64,000 bases of DNA from Prochlorococcus marinus (GCF_001180305.1 NZ_CVSX01000040.1:124001-188000), one strand, 5' to 3'; positions 26,477-36,389 are shown, counted from the first letter of the stretch. Numbers and translations are program-made. Notes: a model not told the origin generated them from the sequence alone.

Positions 26477-26767
26477 TTATTGACCGAAAATTTTATTGAT
26501 TTCCGAAGCCAATGTTTGATCGAGATTGGTAATCCCTCCTAAATCATGTGTATTTAATCTAATTATTACTTTTGAATAAACATTTTCCCAGTTAGGATGA
26601 TGATTATATTTCTCGCAGACTAAAGCAACTTTAGTCATAAAAGAAAAGGCTTCAATAAAATTTGTAAAATTAAACTCTCTTTGAATTTGTTCAGACTTAA
26701 TTTCCCAGCCAGGAATTTTGACAACTAACTCCTTCAACTCTCCATCTTCTAAAAGGTAAGGTTCCAT
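26477..26767 (-). CDS. Pterin-4a-carbinolamine dehydratase family protein
   Basis: 96 aa, standard length for PCD/DCoH. The active-site motif EKYNHHPNWENV (adjacent His pair plus Pro-Trp) and the later THDLGGITNLD are present, so a catalytically competent dehydratase is likely. Cyanobacteria generally lack phenylalanine hydroxylase, so the substrate may be another pterin; carboxysomal acRAF is a divergent relative, but this protein keeps the canonical motif. It is 40 bases upstream of the COG0523 gene on the same strand. Confidence 0.9.
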   Translation of the reverse strand: MEPYLLEDGELKELVVKIPGWEIKSEQIQREFNFTNFIEAFSFMTKVALVCEKYNHHPNWENVYSKVIIRLNTHDLGGITNLDQTLASEINKIFGQ

Positions 26768-26805
26768 TTAAATAAAGACTCTATCTTTAATACATTATAA
26801 ATATT

Positions 26806-27261
26806 TTAATTTTTCTCACCAATAATATGTACATTAATAATTCTCTCTTTTTGTTCAAATCTATGTTCCCATAAATAGACTGCTTGCCATGTGCCAAGCA
26901 TAATTTTACTGTCTTGGAAACTCAAAGATAAACAAGTGTTTGTTAAGGATGTTTTAATATGAGCTGGCATATCGTCAGCTCCTTCTTGATAGTGTTCATA
27001 GAAAATCTCCTCTCTATTTTTTGAGAGAGTTAAGTAGGAATCGCATGGAACTATTGATTGCATGTATTTTTTTAAGTCCTTTAGTACATTCGGATCTGCA
27101 TTCTCATTAATAGTTAAGCTGCAACTAGTATGAAGTGAAGTTACATTGAAAATGCCAGAATGAAAATTATTTTTTTTTATAAAAAAATTTAAATCTTTTG
27201 TGATGTCGATAAAACCTTCACCATTGGTTGAAAATTTTAATTTTGAAAATATTTGTTCCAT
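26806..27261 (-). CDS. YjbQ family protein (UPF0047)
   Basis: 151 aa. Family marks are SLHTSCSLTINENADP, the GADDMPAHIKTSLT segment with a conserved Asp-His pair, and LGTWQAVYLWEHR near the C-terminus. Members have been linked to thiamine-phosphate-synthase-like side activity, but the physiological role is not known. First of three same-strand genes (yjbQ, pterin dehydratase, COG0523). Confidence 0.92.
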   Translation of the reverse strand: MEQIFSKLKFSTNGEGFIDITKDLNFFIKKNNFHSGIFNVTSLHTSCSLTINENADPNVLKDLKKYMQSIVPCDSYLTLSKNREEIFYEHYQEGADDMPAHIKTSLTNTCLSLSFQDSKIMLGTWQAVYLWEHRFEQKERIINVHIIGEKN

Positions 27262-27369
27262 ATACGTTAAAACTTAATTAATCAATATCCTATTATGGAT
27301 AAAGATGCATGTTTTACTGCAGAAATTAAAATTTTTATCTTAAGATAAATTTAATTTCCATTTAAATCT

Positions 27370-28875
27370 TTGGCTGAAACTCATTGGAATAATCTGGGTG
27401 CTTACCTTAAAGAAACACAAATATTAGGTTCAATCCAAAATACACTTTATTGGGATCAGAATACTGGAATGCCAAAGAAAGGTGCTTCTTGGAGGTCTGA
27501 ACAACTTACTTATATTGCAAAAGTATTGCATGAAAGAAATTCTTCCGAGGAATTTTCTAATTTAATACAATCTGCTAAAAATGAACTAGCAGATATTGAA
27601 CGAAATTCCGATAATCAACTTTTCATAAAAGATAAAAAAAGAAATATTAGTCTTTTATTGAAGGAATTTGATAGAGAAAGAAATTTAGATCCTAAATTAG
27701 TTGAGTCTCTAGCAAAGGCAAAATCTAAAGGCTATGAAAGCTGGCAAGAAGCTAAGGAAAAATCAGATTTTAAAATTTTTCTTCCTTTCTTTGAAGAATT
27801 AGTTAATTTGCGGATTGAAGAGGCAAAACAAATATCAGATCAATACTCACCATGGGAAACTTTAGCCCAACCCTTTGAGCCTGAATTAACTTTAAAGTGG
27901 CTGAATAAAATGTTTCAGCCTTTGAAAGATACTCTCCCAGAGATGATTAGAGGGATTTATAAATCTAAGAAATATCAATGGGATTTGAGTCCTGAATCTC
28001 AACATAATTTATGTTCTCAATTACTTGATGAGTTTGGGAGAGATAAAGATATAGTTGTTGTTGGTAAATCTCCCCATCCTTTTTCGATTACATTAGGGCC
28101 TAATGATTACAGGATTACTACAAGAATTGTTGAAGGTGAACCATTATCAAGTTTTTTAGCAACTGCGCATGAGTGGGGTCATTCTATTTATGAGCAGGGT
28201 TTGCCATCTCAAAGTCATCAATGGTTTGCTTGGCCTTTAGGTCAAGCAACCTCTATGGGTATTCATGAAAGTCAATCTTTATTTTGGGAAAATAGAATAG
28301 TTAAATCCAAATCTTTTTCAAAAAGATTTTTTAACAAATTTGTTTCGGCTGGATGTTCTCTTAATAATTATTTAGAACTATGGAAATCTATTAATCATTT
28401 AGAAGCAGGATTAAATAGGGTTGAGGCGGATGAATTGACTTATGGCTTACACATATTAATAAGAACCGAACTTGAAATCGATTTAATTGAAAGAGGGTTA
28501 CCTGCTGAAGATATTCCAACAGAATGGAATAAAAGATATGACGAATTACTAGGAATTAAACCATCTAATGATTCAGAAGGTTGTCTTCAAGATGTTCATT
28601 GGAGTGAAGGGGCATTTGGATATTTCCCCTCATATTTGTTAGGACATGTTATAAGTGCGCAAATATCTTCTCAAATGGAAAGAGACATAGGTTTGATTGA
28701 CAACTTGATTGAAAATGGTGAATATCAAAAGATCATCTTTTGGTTAAAAAATAATATACATAAATATGGCAGATCAGTTAATTGTATGGAGTTGGTAAGA
28801 GCTGTAACTAGTGAAGAACTATCGCCAAACTATTTTATTAATAATTTAAGGTCTAAAATAAATGATTTTTGCTGA
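27370..28875 (+). CDS. Carboxypeptidase Taq (M32) family metallopeptidase
   Basis: 501 aa, full M32 length. The zinc motif HExxH is ATAHEWGHSIYEQG; further marks are DPRIT-like NDYRITTRIVE, ATSMGIHESQSLFWEN (third ligand Glu) and RVEADELTYGLHILIR. Removes C-terminal residues with broad specificity, probably for peptide recycling. The start is TTG at 27370 (MAETHWNN), with no ATG before the conserved LGAYLKE. Confidence 0.92.
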   Translation: MAETHWNNLGAYLKETQILGSIQNTLYWDQNTGMPKKGASWRSEQLTYIAKVLHERNSSEEFSNLIQSAKNELADIERNSDNQLFIKDKKRNISLLLKEFDRERNLDPKLVESLAKAKSKGYESWQEAKEKSDFKIFLPFFEELVNLRIEEAKQISDQYSPWETLAQPFEPELTLKWLNKMFQPLKDTLPEMIRGIYKSKKYQWDLSPESQHNLCSQLLDEFGRDKDIVVVGKSPHPFSITLGPNDYRITTRIVEGEPLSSFLATAHEWGHSIYEQGLPSQSHQWFAWPLGQATSMGIHESQSLFWENRIVKSKSFSKRFFNKFVSAGCSLNNYLELWKSINHLEAGLNRVEADELTYGLHILIRTELEIDLIERGLPAEDIPTEWNKRYDELLGIKPSNDSEGCLQDVHWSEGAFGYFPSYLLGHVISAQISSQMERDIGLIDNLIENGEYQKIIFWLKNNIHKYGRSVNCMELVRAVTSEELSPNYFINNLRSKINDFC

Positions 28876-28902
28876 AACATTACTTTTAAAGAATTTGGTT
28901 AG

Positions 28903-28911
28903 GTGTGAGGA
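28903..28911 (+). promoter_or_regulatory. Possible Yfr1 small-RNA pairing site upstream of ppa
   Basis: The intergenic stretch before ppa contains gtgtgagga, nine bases complementary to the unpaired core (ACUCCUCACAC, from memory) of the cyanobacterial sRNA Yfr1. It lies 28 bases before the ppa ATG, inside a probable 5' leader. Pure sequence match; chance occurrence is possible. Confidence 0.2.
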
Positions 28912-28938
28912 TGTAAGATAAACAAAAATAATTTCTTG

Positions 28939-29526
28939 ATGGCAAATCTAAATCAGCCCCCAAGCAGGGTTACCCCAAATTTATTGCACATACTAAATGC
29001 TTTTACTGACAGCTCAAATACAATAATTAACACTATTGTTGAATTGAACTCTAATACCATAAATAAATATGAATTAATTACAGAAACGGGCCATCTTAAA
29101 CTTGATAGGGTAGGTTATTCATCACTTGCGTATCCTTTTGCTTATGGATGTATTCCAAGGACATGGGATGAAGATGGAGATCCGCTTGATGTAGAAATTG
29201 TTGGGGTAACTGAGCCATTGATACCAGGATCTATTGTGGAAGCAAGGATTATTGGGGTGATGAAATTTGATGATGGTGGAGAGGTCGATGATAAGGTAAT
29301 AGCGGTTCTCGCAGATGATAAAAGAATGGATCATATCTCAAGTTATGAAGACCTTGGAGATCATTGGTTAAAAGAAACAAAGTATTATTGGGAGCATTAC
29401 AAAGATCTAAAAAAACCAGGAACATGTACTGTCAATGGTTTTTTTGGGATAGAAGAAGCTGTTAAAGTGATTAAAGATTGTGAAGAGAGATACAAAAAAG
29501 AAATTGATCCTAAATTAGTAGATTAA
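28939..29526 (+). CDS. ppa: Inorganic pyrophosphatase, family I (canonical active site)
   Basis: Hydrolyses pyrophosphate to drive biosynthesis. 195 aa from the ATG at 28939 (the frame is open one codon further, TTG). Against E. coli PPase the metal and phosphate ligands are kept: Lys/Glu in KYELITE, Arg in KLDR, DEDGDPLDVEI (the three Asp), FDDGGEVDDKVIAV (two Asp and Lys) and EHYKDL (Tyr-Lys). About 20 additional N-terminal residues. A second homologue at 44267 has lost some of these. Confidence 0.93.
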   Translation: MANLNQPPSRVTPNLLHILNAFTDSSNTIINTIVELNSNTINKYELITETGHLKLDRVGYSSLAYPFAYGCIPRTWDEDGDPLDVEIVGVTEPLIPGSIVEARIIGVMKFDDGGEVDDKVIAVLADDKRMDHISSYEDLGDHWLKETKYYWEHYKDLKKPGTCTVNGFFGIEEAVKVIKDCEERYKKEIDPKLVD

Positions 29527-29532
29527 CTAATT

Positions 29533-30483
29533 TTATTTTTCTCTAAATTTTTCAAATATTTCATTTAGTATTTCTTCGGCACCTTGCTGCTTTAATTTTT
29601 TAGCTAGTTCTTTGCCTACTTCTTCTGGATTATTAATATTGCCAATATATTGATCTTTAATAAGCCTTTCTCCATCAAGAGATGCAACCATACCAGTAAG
29701 GCAAAGTTGTTCATTCTGAATTTTACTATTGACACCTATTGGGACTTGGCATCCACCTTCAAGCTCTCTTAAAAAAGCCCTTTCTGCTAGACATCTTTTA
29801 CTGGTAGGTTTATCTTCTAAGATATTGATAATTTCTAAAACTTTTTTATCATCAGATTTACATTCAATGCCTAGTGCTCCTTGGCCAACGGCATGAAGGG
29901 AAACTTCACTTGGGATAATCTGGTGAATTCTTGATTCAAAGCCTAATCTCTTTAAACCAGCGGCCGCAAGAATTATACAATCAAATTCTCCTGCATCTAA
30001 TTTTTCAATTCTTGTAATAACATTTCCCCTGATATCTTTGAAAACAAGATGTGGGTACTTATTTCTTAATTGTGCAAGTCTTCTTAGGGAGCTTGTTCCA
30101 ACAATCGAACCTTCAGGTAAGTTTTCTAATTTATAACAGTCATTTTTTTTGTTTACTACTAAAGCATCTGCAGGATCCTCCCTTTTTGTAATGCATCCTA
30201 ATTTAAGGCCATTAGGCAAATTGGTTGGTAAATCTTTAAGAGAATGTACTGCAATATCTGCTTGACCTACGAGCATTTGTGCTTCAAGTTCTTTCGTAAA
30301 TAATCCTTTGTCGCCTATTTTTGCTAACGCTACATCAAGAATTTTATCCCCTTGAGTTGCCATGGCCTCCACTGAAACCTCTAAATTGGGAATATTTTTT
30401 TCTAGTTGATCTTTAACCCATAAAGTTTGAACCATGGCTAGTTTACTTCTTCTACTAGCTATTTTCAGTTTAAATTTAGTCAT
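29533..30483 (-). CDS. hemC: Porphobilinogen deaminase (hydroxymethylbilane synthase)
   Basis: Polymerises four porphobilinogens to hydroxymethylbilane in haem/chlorophyll synthesis. 316 aa. The dipyrromethane cofactor Cys is in [11 protein letters not shown]; other marks are [28 protein letters not shown] and [11 protein letters not shown]. Convergent with ppa (6 bases between stops) and 96 bases downstream of rpoD on the same strand. Confidence 0.97.
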   Translation of the reverse strand: MTKFKLKIASRRSKLAMVQTLWVKDQLEKNIPNLEVSVEAMATQGDKILDVALAKIGDKGLFTKELEAQMLVGQADIAVHSLKDLPTNLPNGLKLGCITKREDPADALVVNKKNDCYKLENLPEGSIVGTSSLRRLAQLRNKYPHLVFKDIRGNVITRIEKLDAGEFDCIILAAAGLKRLGFESRIHQIIPSEVSLHAVGQGALGIECKSDDKKVLEIINILEDKPTSKRCLAERAFLRELEGGCQVPIGVNSKIQNEQLCLTGMVASLDGERLIKDQYIGNINNPEEVGKELAKKLKQQGAEEILNEIFEKFREK

Positions 30484-30579
30484 TAAATATTGTTTTGAGT
30501 TTGGATTAAATTTAATTCGAAACTATTTTAAGCTATTCTTTTGCAACTTTCCAAAGCTAAAAATTATATTTAACTATTT

Positions 30580-31758
30580 TTATTTTATGTATTCTTTTAA
30601 AACCCCATTTCGATTTGGATGTCTTAACTTTCTAAGGGCTTTTGCTTCTATTTGTCTAATTCTCTCTCTTGTTACATCGAAGATCTGTCCAATTTCTTCA
30701 AGAGTTTTCATTCTTCCGTCATCAATCCCATATCTCAACCTAAGCACATCTCTTTCCCTTGGACTTAAAGTTGCTAAAACTCCTTCTAAATCTTCTCTTA
30801 ATAAAGTTTTAGAAACATCTTGCTCAGGATTTTCTATATCAGCCTCTATAAAGTCTCCAAGTCTTGAGTCTTCTTCCTTACCTATTGGAGTTTCTAAAGA
30901 AATAGGTAGCTGAGCACTTTTTGCTATAAATCTTAATTTTTCAATTGTCATTTCCATACTCTCAGCTATTTCTTCTTCACTAGGCTTTCTCCCAAACTCT
31001 TGGCTAAGTACTTTTGTAGTTTTTTTAATTCTTGAAATTGTCTCATATAGGTGAACTGGCAATCTAATTGTCCTACTTTGATCTGCGATTGCTCTAGTAA
31101 TGGCTTGGCGAATCCACCAAGTAGCATATGTAGAGAATTTGTAACCTTTTTCATGGTCAAATTTTTCCGCTGCTCTAATAAGACCCAAACTTCCTTCTTG
31201 AATTAAATCTTGAAATGATAGGCCTCTATTCATATATTTTTTAGCAATAGAAACAACTAATCTTAAATTCGATTGAACCATTTTTTCTTTGGCTCTTCTT
31301 CCTAAAAGAAGTCTCCTTCTAAATTTAGGAAGAGGCATATCTATTAATTCTGCCCATTCTCTAACTGATGGGAAATGACCTTTTTCTGATTCATATTGAG
31401 TCGCAAGCTCTTCTAATTGGAGCAAATCGGCAATTTTTCTTGCAAGTTCAATTTCTTCATCAGGCCTTAGAAGTCTAATCCTACCAATTTCTTGGAGGTA
31501 AACTCTTATTGAATCTTCAGTGTATATACCTTTTGGACCAAGCTTGATATTCCCAAGCCCTTTATCTTCTTCATCAGAATCGCCAAATTCATTATTATTA
31601 TTTTCGATGCTACTTTCGCTAAAATCAGAAGATGACTTTAAATTTTGGTTATTATTAACATCTTCGACGATTGTTTCTAAATTATTATTAACTTTTTTAT
31701 TAATCTTTTTTTTGGAACTAGGCCTAGAATTCTTAGATTCTGCTGCGACAGGACACAT
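30580..31758 (-). CDS. rpoD: Principal RNA polymerase sigma factor (sigma-70, SigA/RpoD)
   Basis: Group 1 sigma factor, 392 aa. A low-complexity, Asn/Lys-rich N-terminal ~90 residues precede region 1.2 ([17 protein letters not shown]), region 2 ([25 protein letters not shown] and [14 protein letters not shown], which bind core polymerase and the -10 element), region 3, and region 4 ([33 protein letters not shown], the -35 HTH). Full set of conserved regions makes a primary sigma likely. Divergent from priA across 325 bases. Confidence 0.96.
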   Translation of the reverse strand: MCPVAAESKNSRPSSKKKINKKVNNNLETIVEDVNNNQNLKSSSDFSESSIENNNNEFGDSDEEDKGLGNIKLGPKGIYTEDSIRVYLQEIGRIRLLRPDEEIELARKIADLLQLEELATQYESEKGHFPSVREWAELIDMPLPKFRRRLLLGRRAKEKMVQSNLRLVVSIAKKYMNRGLSFQDLIQEGSLGLIRAAEKFDHEKGYKFSTYATWWIRQAITRAIADQSRTIRLPVHLYETISRIKKTTKVLSQEFGRKPSEEEIAESMEMTIEKLRFIAKSAQLPISLETPIGKEEDSRLGDFIEADIENPEQDVSKTLLREDLEGVLATLSPRERDVLRLRYGIDDGRMKTLEEIGQIFDVTRERIRQIEAKALRKLRHPNRNGVLKEYIK

Positions 31759-32083
31759 AATTTACTCCTTTCTACGGTGAATTTAACTAGATAAAAATTT
31801 ATTTAGGGCTAATTTGTACATTTAGTAGTAAAAATTACCTTAATTTTTTTTAAAACTTTTTCGAAAAATGTGAATAAAAAAAGTTTTTCTAAATTGTTGA
31901 AAAGTTTAAATAGTGCTATAGATTACCTAAAGTAAAGTGTCTTGGGATTTCTCAGACAGGCAGATCAGGTTCTGAATTTTCATTCAATGATCAAAGCTTC
32001 ATGTCTCCCTTAAGAGCAGGATACTTACAATGTGCAAAAAACACTTTGTGGAATGTTCAACAATCCAATACTAAGAAAAAGTT
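31759..32083. other. 325-bp intergenic region between rpoD and priA
   Basis: Divergent promoter region. The plus strand has an extended -10-like TGCTATAGAT at 31914-31923, predicting a start near 31930 and a leader of about 155 bases before priA. The leader includes TGTCT (31938) able to pair with AGACA (31954), and a short open frame 32001-32087 (28 codons, ATG, MSPLRAGYLQ start) whose TGA overlaps the priA TTG. I cannot tell whether that short frame is expressed. The rpoD-proximal half is T/A-rich with no recognised element. Confidence 0.4.
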
Positions 32084-34360
32084 TTGAAGCCGGCAAGTAA
32101 TCAGTTATTAAATATCTCCTATAAATTGGAAATTTTGCTTGATGTAGGTAGTAGTAATGAAAGCTTTTACTATTTAGATGGAAATAATCTTGGAGCAGAA
32201 GTTGGAGATATTGTAAGTGTGAGACTAAGGGGGAGATTATTGAATGGGTTGGTGATCTCCAAAAAAGACTTTTCGACAATCAATAATGATGAATCAAATA
32301 TTACTGGAGGAAAAAGCATTAGATATTTGTTTGTTGAAAGTATTTTGCAGAAAAAAATAATTGATAAATCTTGGAAAGAATTGATAGACTGCCTAGCCTC
32401 TTTTTATATGGTTAGTAGTTTAAAAATGTTTAAAACTGCATTCCCTCCTGGATGGATTGGTAAATATAAAAATTTCTCTAAAGGTTTAAAAAATCAAATA
32501 TGGATTGAAACTACAAAAGAATTTGATATTAAGAAAAATGGATTAACCAAAAAAGAATTTTTTTTAATGGATACTTTATCTAAAAAAGGCAATTGGCAAA
32601 GTGAATTAATAAAGTCTGGTTTTAATTACACTTTAATCAACTCAATGGTCAGTAAAAATTATCTTGCTAAATCTAAAAGAAAAAAAAATATAAATAGTAA
32701 ATTAAATTCCTTTGTAAAAGATCATATCGCAACGAAAAAACCAAATCTTACAAATGAGCAAAAAATTGCATTTCAAAAATTTCAAACAATGAAACCAGGA
32801 GATGCATTACTTCTTTGGGGCGAAACAGGTTCAGGTAAAACAGAAGTGTATATGAGAATTGCAGAAGATCAATTTCTTAAGAAAAAAAGTTGTTTGATAC
32901 TAGCCCCAGAAATTGGATTAATTCCTCAACTTATTGATAGGTTTAGTAGGCGATTTAATAATGTCGTTTACGAATATCATAGTAATTGTTCTCCCGATCA
33001 TAGAACTTTAGTTTGGAAGAAAATTATTAATGCTAATGAACCTTTAATAGTGATAGGTACAAGGTCGGCAGTTTTTCTTCCAATCAGAAATCTGGGATTA
33101 ATAATAATGGATGAAGAACATGATGTTTCTTATAAGCAAGATAGTCCTATGCCTTGCTATGACGCGAAAGAGATTGCTATTGAAATAGTAAAAAGGAATT
33201 CTGCAAAGTTAATTTTTGGGAGTGCAACCCCATCAATGAAGACCTGGAAAAAGTGTATTTTTGAAAGGAATTTTAAATTGGTAAGAATGATTCAAAGGAT
33301 ATCCAGTAATGAGACTCCTGAAATAAAAATTATTGATATGCGTGATGAGTTTAAGAAGGGAAATATGAAAATTTTTTCCAATGAATTATTACAATTGCTT
33401 CCTCAACTACGCTTAAAAAAAGAGCAAGCAATAATCTTGATCCCTAGGAGGGGGCATAGTGGATTTTTAAGTTGTAGAAATTGCGGATATTTAATAAATT
33501 GCCCCAACTGTGACGTTCCTTTATCAGTTCATCTCGGATCACAAGGGAAAAAATGGTTAAGGTGTCATTGGTGTGATCATAAATCAAGATTGATCAATCG
33601 TTGTCCAGATTGTCATTCAACTGCTTTCAAACCTTTTGGAATTGGTACTCAAAGGGTAATAGAGTTTTTAAATGAAGAATTTCCTGACTTAAGAGTACTT
33701 CGCTTTGATAGAGATACAACTTCAGGAAAGGATGGTCATAGAGATATTCTTTCAAAGTTTTCTAAAGGTGATGCTGATATTCTTGTCGGTACTCAGATGT
33801 TGGCAAAAGGTATTGACATTCCTAATATTACTCTTTCAGTAGTTATTGCAGCAGATGGGTTGCTTCATCGTCCAGATATTTCAGCAGAAGAAAAATCATT
33901 ACAATTATTTTTACAAGTAGCAGGAAGGGCTGGCAGGGCACAAAAAAAAGGGAAAGTAATTTTTCAAACATATAAACCTAACCACCCGGTTATTTCGTAT
34001 CTTAAAAAAAGAGATTATGAAAGATTCTTAATTGAAAACTCGAGATTGAGAAAGGATGCTAATTTATTTCCATTTTGCACAATTTGCCTACTTAAATTAT
34101 CAGGTGAAAATTATGAATTAACTGAGTCAATTGCAATAAAATTAGCAAAATATCTACTCAGTTTTTGTGAGAAAAAGAACTGGAAATTAATTGGTCCTGC
34201 GCCTAGTTTAATTGCTAAAGTCGGTAAAAAATTTAGATGGCAGATTTTAATACATGGCCCTGAAGGAACAAAGATACCTTTACCTGATAGATCAATATTA
34301 TGGAAACTTATTCCAAAAAATGTTTTTTTAACAATAGATGTTAATCCAGCAGAGTTGTAA
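32084..34360 (+). CDS. priA: Primosomal protein N' (replication restart helicase PriA)
   Basis: DNA helicase that reloads the replisome at stalled forks. 758 aa. The 3'-binding domain is N-terminal (YKLEILLDVGSSNE, VSVRLRGRLLNGLV); Walker A is LLWGETGSGKTEVYM, the DExH box MDEEHDVSYKQD. Zinc-binding cysteines are CRNCGYLINCPNC and CHWC ... CPDCH; ATPase motif VI is VAGRAGRAQKKG. The start is TTG at 32084: an in-frame stop lies at 32072 and the first in-frame ATG is ~100 codons in. Confidence 0.95.
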   Translation: MKPASNQLLNISYKLEILLDVGSSNESFYYLDGNNLGAEVGDIVSVRLRGRLLNGLVISKKDFSTINNDESNITGGKSIRYLFVESILQKKIIDKSWKELIDCLASFYMVSSLKMFKTAFPPGWIGKYKNFSKGLKNQIWIETTKEFDIKKNGLTKKEFFLMDTLSKKGNWQSELIKSGFNYTLINSMVSKNYLAKSKRKKNINSKLNSFVKDHIATKKPNLTNEQKIAFQKFQTMKPGDALLLWGETGSGKTEVYMRIAEDQFLKKKSCLILAPEIGLIPQLIDRFSRRFNNVVYEYHSNCSPDHRTLVWKKIINANEPLIVIGTRSAVFLPIRNLGLIIMDEEHDVSYKQDSPMPCYDAKEIAIEIVKRNSAKLIFGSATPSMKTWKKCIFERNFKLVRMIQRISSNETPEIKIIDMRDEFKKGNMKIFSNELLQLLPQLRLKKEQAIILIPRRGHSGFLSCRNCGYLINCPNCDVPLSVHLGSQGKKWLRCHWCDHKSRLINRCPDCHSTAFKPFGIGTQRVIEFLNEEFPDLRVLRFDRDTTSGKDGHRDILSKFSKGDADILVGTQMLAKGIDIPNITLSVVIAADGLLHRPDISAEEKSLQLFLQVAGRAGRAQKKGKVIFQTYKPNHPVISYLKKRDYERFLIENSRLRKDANLFPFCTICLLKLSGENYELTESIAIKLAKYLLSFCEKKNWKLIGPAPSLIAKVGKKFRWQILIHGPEGTKIPLPDRSILWKLIPKNVFLTIDVNPAEL

Positions 34361-35470
34361 TTACTTTGATGGAAGTTGAGGTAAATCTGTGCCTAACTTA
34401 AATCTATAGAATCTTAATGAATATGCCAATATTACTGTTATTAAGATAATAGATATCCCGATCAATAATTTGTTGAAGCTCCAGAAAGAAAATTCGAGAA
34501 TATTCAATTGACTAGGATTTAGTTGCCAAATTATAAGATTTTTTGAGATTTCTAAATTTGAATTATTTTTACTTATGAGGTTAGCTTTATTTGGGTGAAT
34601 AATTTTGATAATAAGTTCTAAATCATCAATACTTTCAATAGAGTTAAGATCTATAACCATCTTAAAAAAATATTTCTTAAAAAAGATGAAGTTTTTTTGA
34701 TTACTATTGATCTCTAAATTTGTTATTCCTCCGGCCAACTCTCCAGCAGTTTTTTGGATTATTTTAAGAACTTTCTTAGTATTATCAAGATTGAGATTTT
34801 TATTTTTTAGGGAAAAACTTGATTCTTCTTGAGAAATTTCTGCATCAGGAAAAATAGCTTTGATCTTCTCTTCAAATTTTATCTGCCAAGGAAATTTTTT
34901 AATGTATTTACTTTCTATTACAAGATTATTTGTTATTGAATCAAGTTCAACAAGATTAAGAGTGTTTTCAACTTTAACGCAGCCACTTAAAAGTGGAATT
35001 AGTAATAAAAGTATTAAAAATATGATTAGTGAAAAGCCCTTCTGAAATGGTTTTGTTTCGCCAGTTGGAATATCATGAACATTGATAAATTTTTTTCTTT
35101 TGACTACTGCTTGTTTTTTGCCTAGTGAGTTAAGAGATTGTTTATTTAGTAATGAAGGACTTTCAAATTCAACGTTCCAATTATTTGGTTTTTTAATATC
35201 TGGAGAATCTATAACTTCCATTAAATATTTGGCATTTTCTCTCGTCTTGTTATCATAAGATTTCAAAAGTTCTTTACAAAAACTTTTCGCCTCGTCTTTC
35301 TTGTTGATACCACAAAGAGCAGTTATTAAAATTGTTCTTAAATTTACTCCCTCTTTACTTGATAAAGGAAATGATTCAATTATTGGTAAGAGAAATTCAA
35401 TACAATAATGATAGTCGCCTTTAGCTAAAGCAAGTTCTACTATTTCTAAAACTTGCTCATAAGTTTTCAT
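34361..35470 (-). CDS. TPR-like plus DUF3153 membrane protein
   Basis: 369 aa. Residues 1-110 look like a helical repeat (TPR-like: ALAKGDYHYCIEFLLPIIES). After a basic linker comes a hydrophobic helix (about 146-165) ending LLSGC, a lipobox-like sequence in the middle of the protein, then a DUF3153-like extracytoplasmic domain (VKVENTLNLVELDS...) and a second C-terminal helix (about 335-355). Cyanobacterial DUF3153 proteins are normally lipoproteins on their own; here it appears fused to an N-terminal soluble domain, so the helix likely acts as an uncleaved anchor. Function unknown. Starts 3 bases downstream of argB, same strand. Confidence 0.72.
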   Translation of the reverse strand: MKTYEQVLEIVELALAKGDYHYCIEFLLPIIESFPLSSKEGVNLRTILITALCGINKKDEAKSFCKELLKSYDNKTRENAKYLMEVIDSPDIKKPNNWNVEFESPSLLNKQSLNSLGKKQAVVKRKKFINVHDIPTGETKPFQKGFSLIIFLILLLLIPLLSGCVKVENTLNLVELDSITNNLVIESKYIKKFPWQIKFEEKIKAIFPDAEISQEESSFSLKNKNLNLDNTKKVLKIIQKTAGELAGGITNLEINSNQKNFIFFKKYFFKMVIDLNSIESIDDLELIIKIIHPNKANLISKNNSNLEISKNLIIWQLNPSQLNILEFSFWSFNKLLIGISIILITVILAYSLRFYRFKLGTDLPQLPSK

Positions 35471-35473
35471 AAG

Positions 35474-36325
35474 TTAGGCGACTATCATTGTACCAATTCC
35501 AGAATTTGTGAAAATTTCAAGCAGCAATGAATGTTCTATTCTTCCATCAATTATATGAGCTGCTTTGACCCCTTGAGCTAAAGCTCGTATGCAGCATTCT
35601 GTTTTTGGAATCATACCTTCAGTGACAATTTTTTTATCAATAAAATTTCTTGCCTCTTTAAGATTCATTTTTTCAATAAGACTATTTTTGTTATCTTTTT
35701 CCTTTAAAATCCCTTGCGTATCGGTAAGAAGAATAAGTTTTTCTGCATTTATTGCAGCAGCAATTTCTCCAGCAGCAAAATCTGCATTAATATTATGGGA
35801 AATACCCTCCATGGTTGAACCAATACTGGAAATAATAGGGACGTATCCTTTAGAAATAAGTGGATCAAGTATTTCAGGATTGATTTTTGTGACCTCTCCC
35901 ACTAACCCATGGCTCCCATCTCCTAATTCTCTAGATTGAATTAAGTTGCCATCAAGACCTGATATTCCAACAGCTAAGGATCCAGTTTTATTAATGCCTT
36001 TTACAATTTGTTTGTTGACTCTACCCATTAGGACCATCTCAACAATTTCCATTGTTTTTTGATCAGTAATTCTTAATCCATTTTCGAATTTAGGAGATAT
36101 TTCTAATTTCTTTAACCAATTATTAATTTCGGGTCCACCTCCATGAATTACTATCGGACAAACCCCCACGGTTGATAAAAGTGCTATGTCTCTGAAAAAA
36201 GCATTTTTTAAATCATCATCCTCCATAACAGAACCACCATACTTGATAACAATTTTTCTACCTGAGAAACTTTGTATATATGGAAGTGCTTCACTTAATA
36301 TTGATACTCTTTGAGAATCATTCAT
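35474..36325 (-). CDS. argB: Acetylglutamate kinase
   Basis: Second step of arginine synthesis; in cyanobacteria controlled by PII and arginine feedback. 283 aa of the amino-acid-kinase fold: [39 protein letters not shown] and [12 protein letters not shown]. The C-terminal [15 protein letters not shown] segment belongs to the arginine/PII-binding region of hexameric enzymes. Confidence 0.96.
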   Translation of the reverse strand: MNDSQRVSILSEALPYIQSFSGRKIVIKYGGSVMEDDDLKNAFFRDIALLSTVGVCPIVIHGGGPEINNWLKKLEISPKFENGLRITDQKTMEIVEMVLMGRVNKQIVKGINKTGSLAVGISGLDGNLIQSRELGDGSHGLVGEVTKINPEILDPLISKGYVPIISSIGSTMEGISHNINADFAAGEIAAAINAEKLILLTDTQGILKEKDNKNSLIEKMNLKEARNFIDKKIVTEGMIPKTECCIRALAQGVKAAHIIDGRIEHSLLLEIFTNSGIGTMIVA

Positions 36326-36389
36326 TATTGAAAATCATTAAAACTTGATTGAATTGAGAAATTAGGTTTTTACAAATATATCCCTATAT

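Noticed and set aside
28889..28915. Yfr1 small RNA gene on the minus strand
   Set aside because: The minus strand has TCCTCACAC, but the flanking stems and T-run of Yfr1 are absent. The plus-strand reading as a pairing site is kept only as a weak finding.
30434..30913. 159-codon plus-strand open frame opposite hemC and rpoD
   Set aside because: It runs antisense across two well-supported genes, has no homologous look (Leu/Ser-rich shadow pattern) and no ribosome-binding site.
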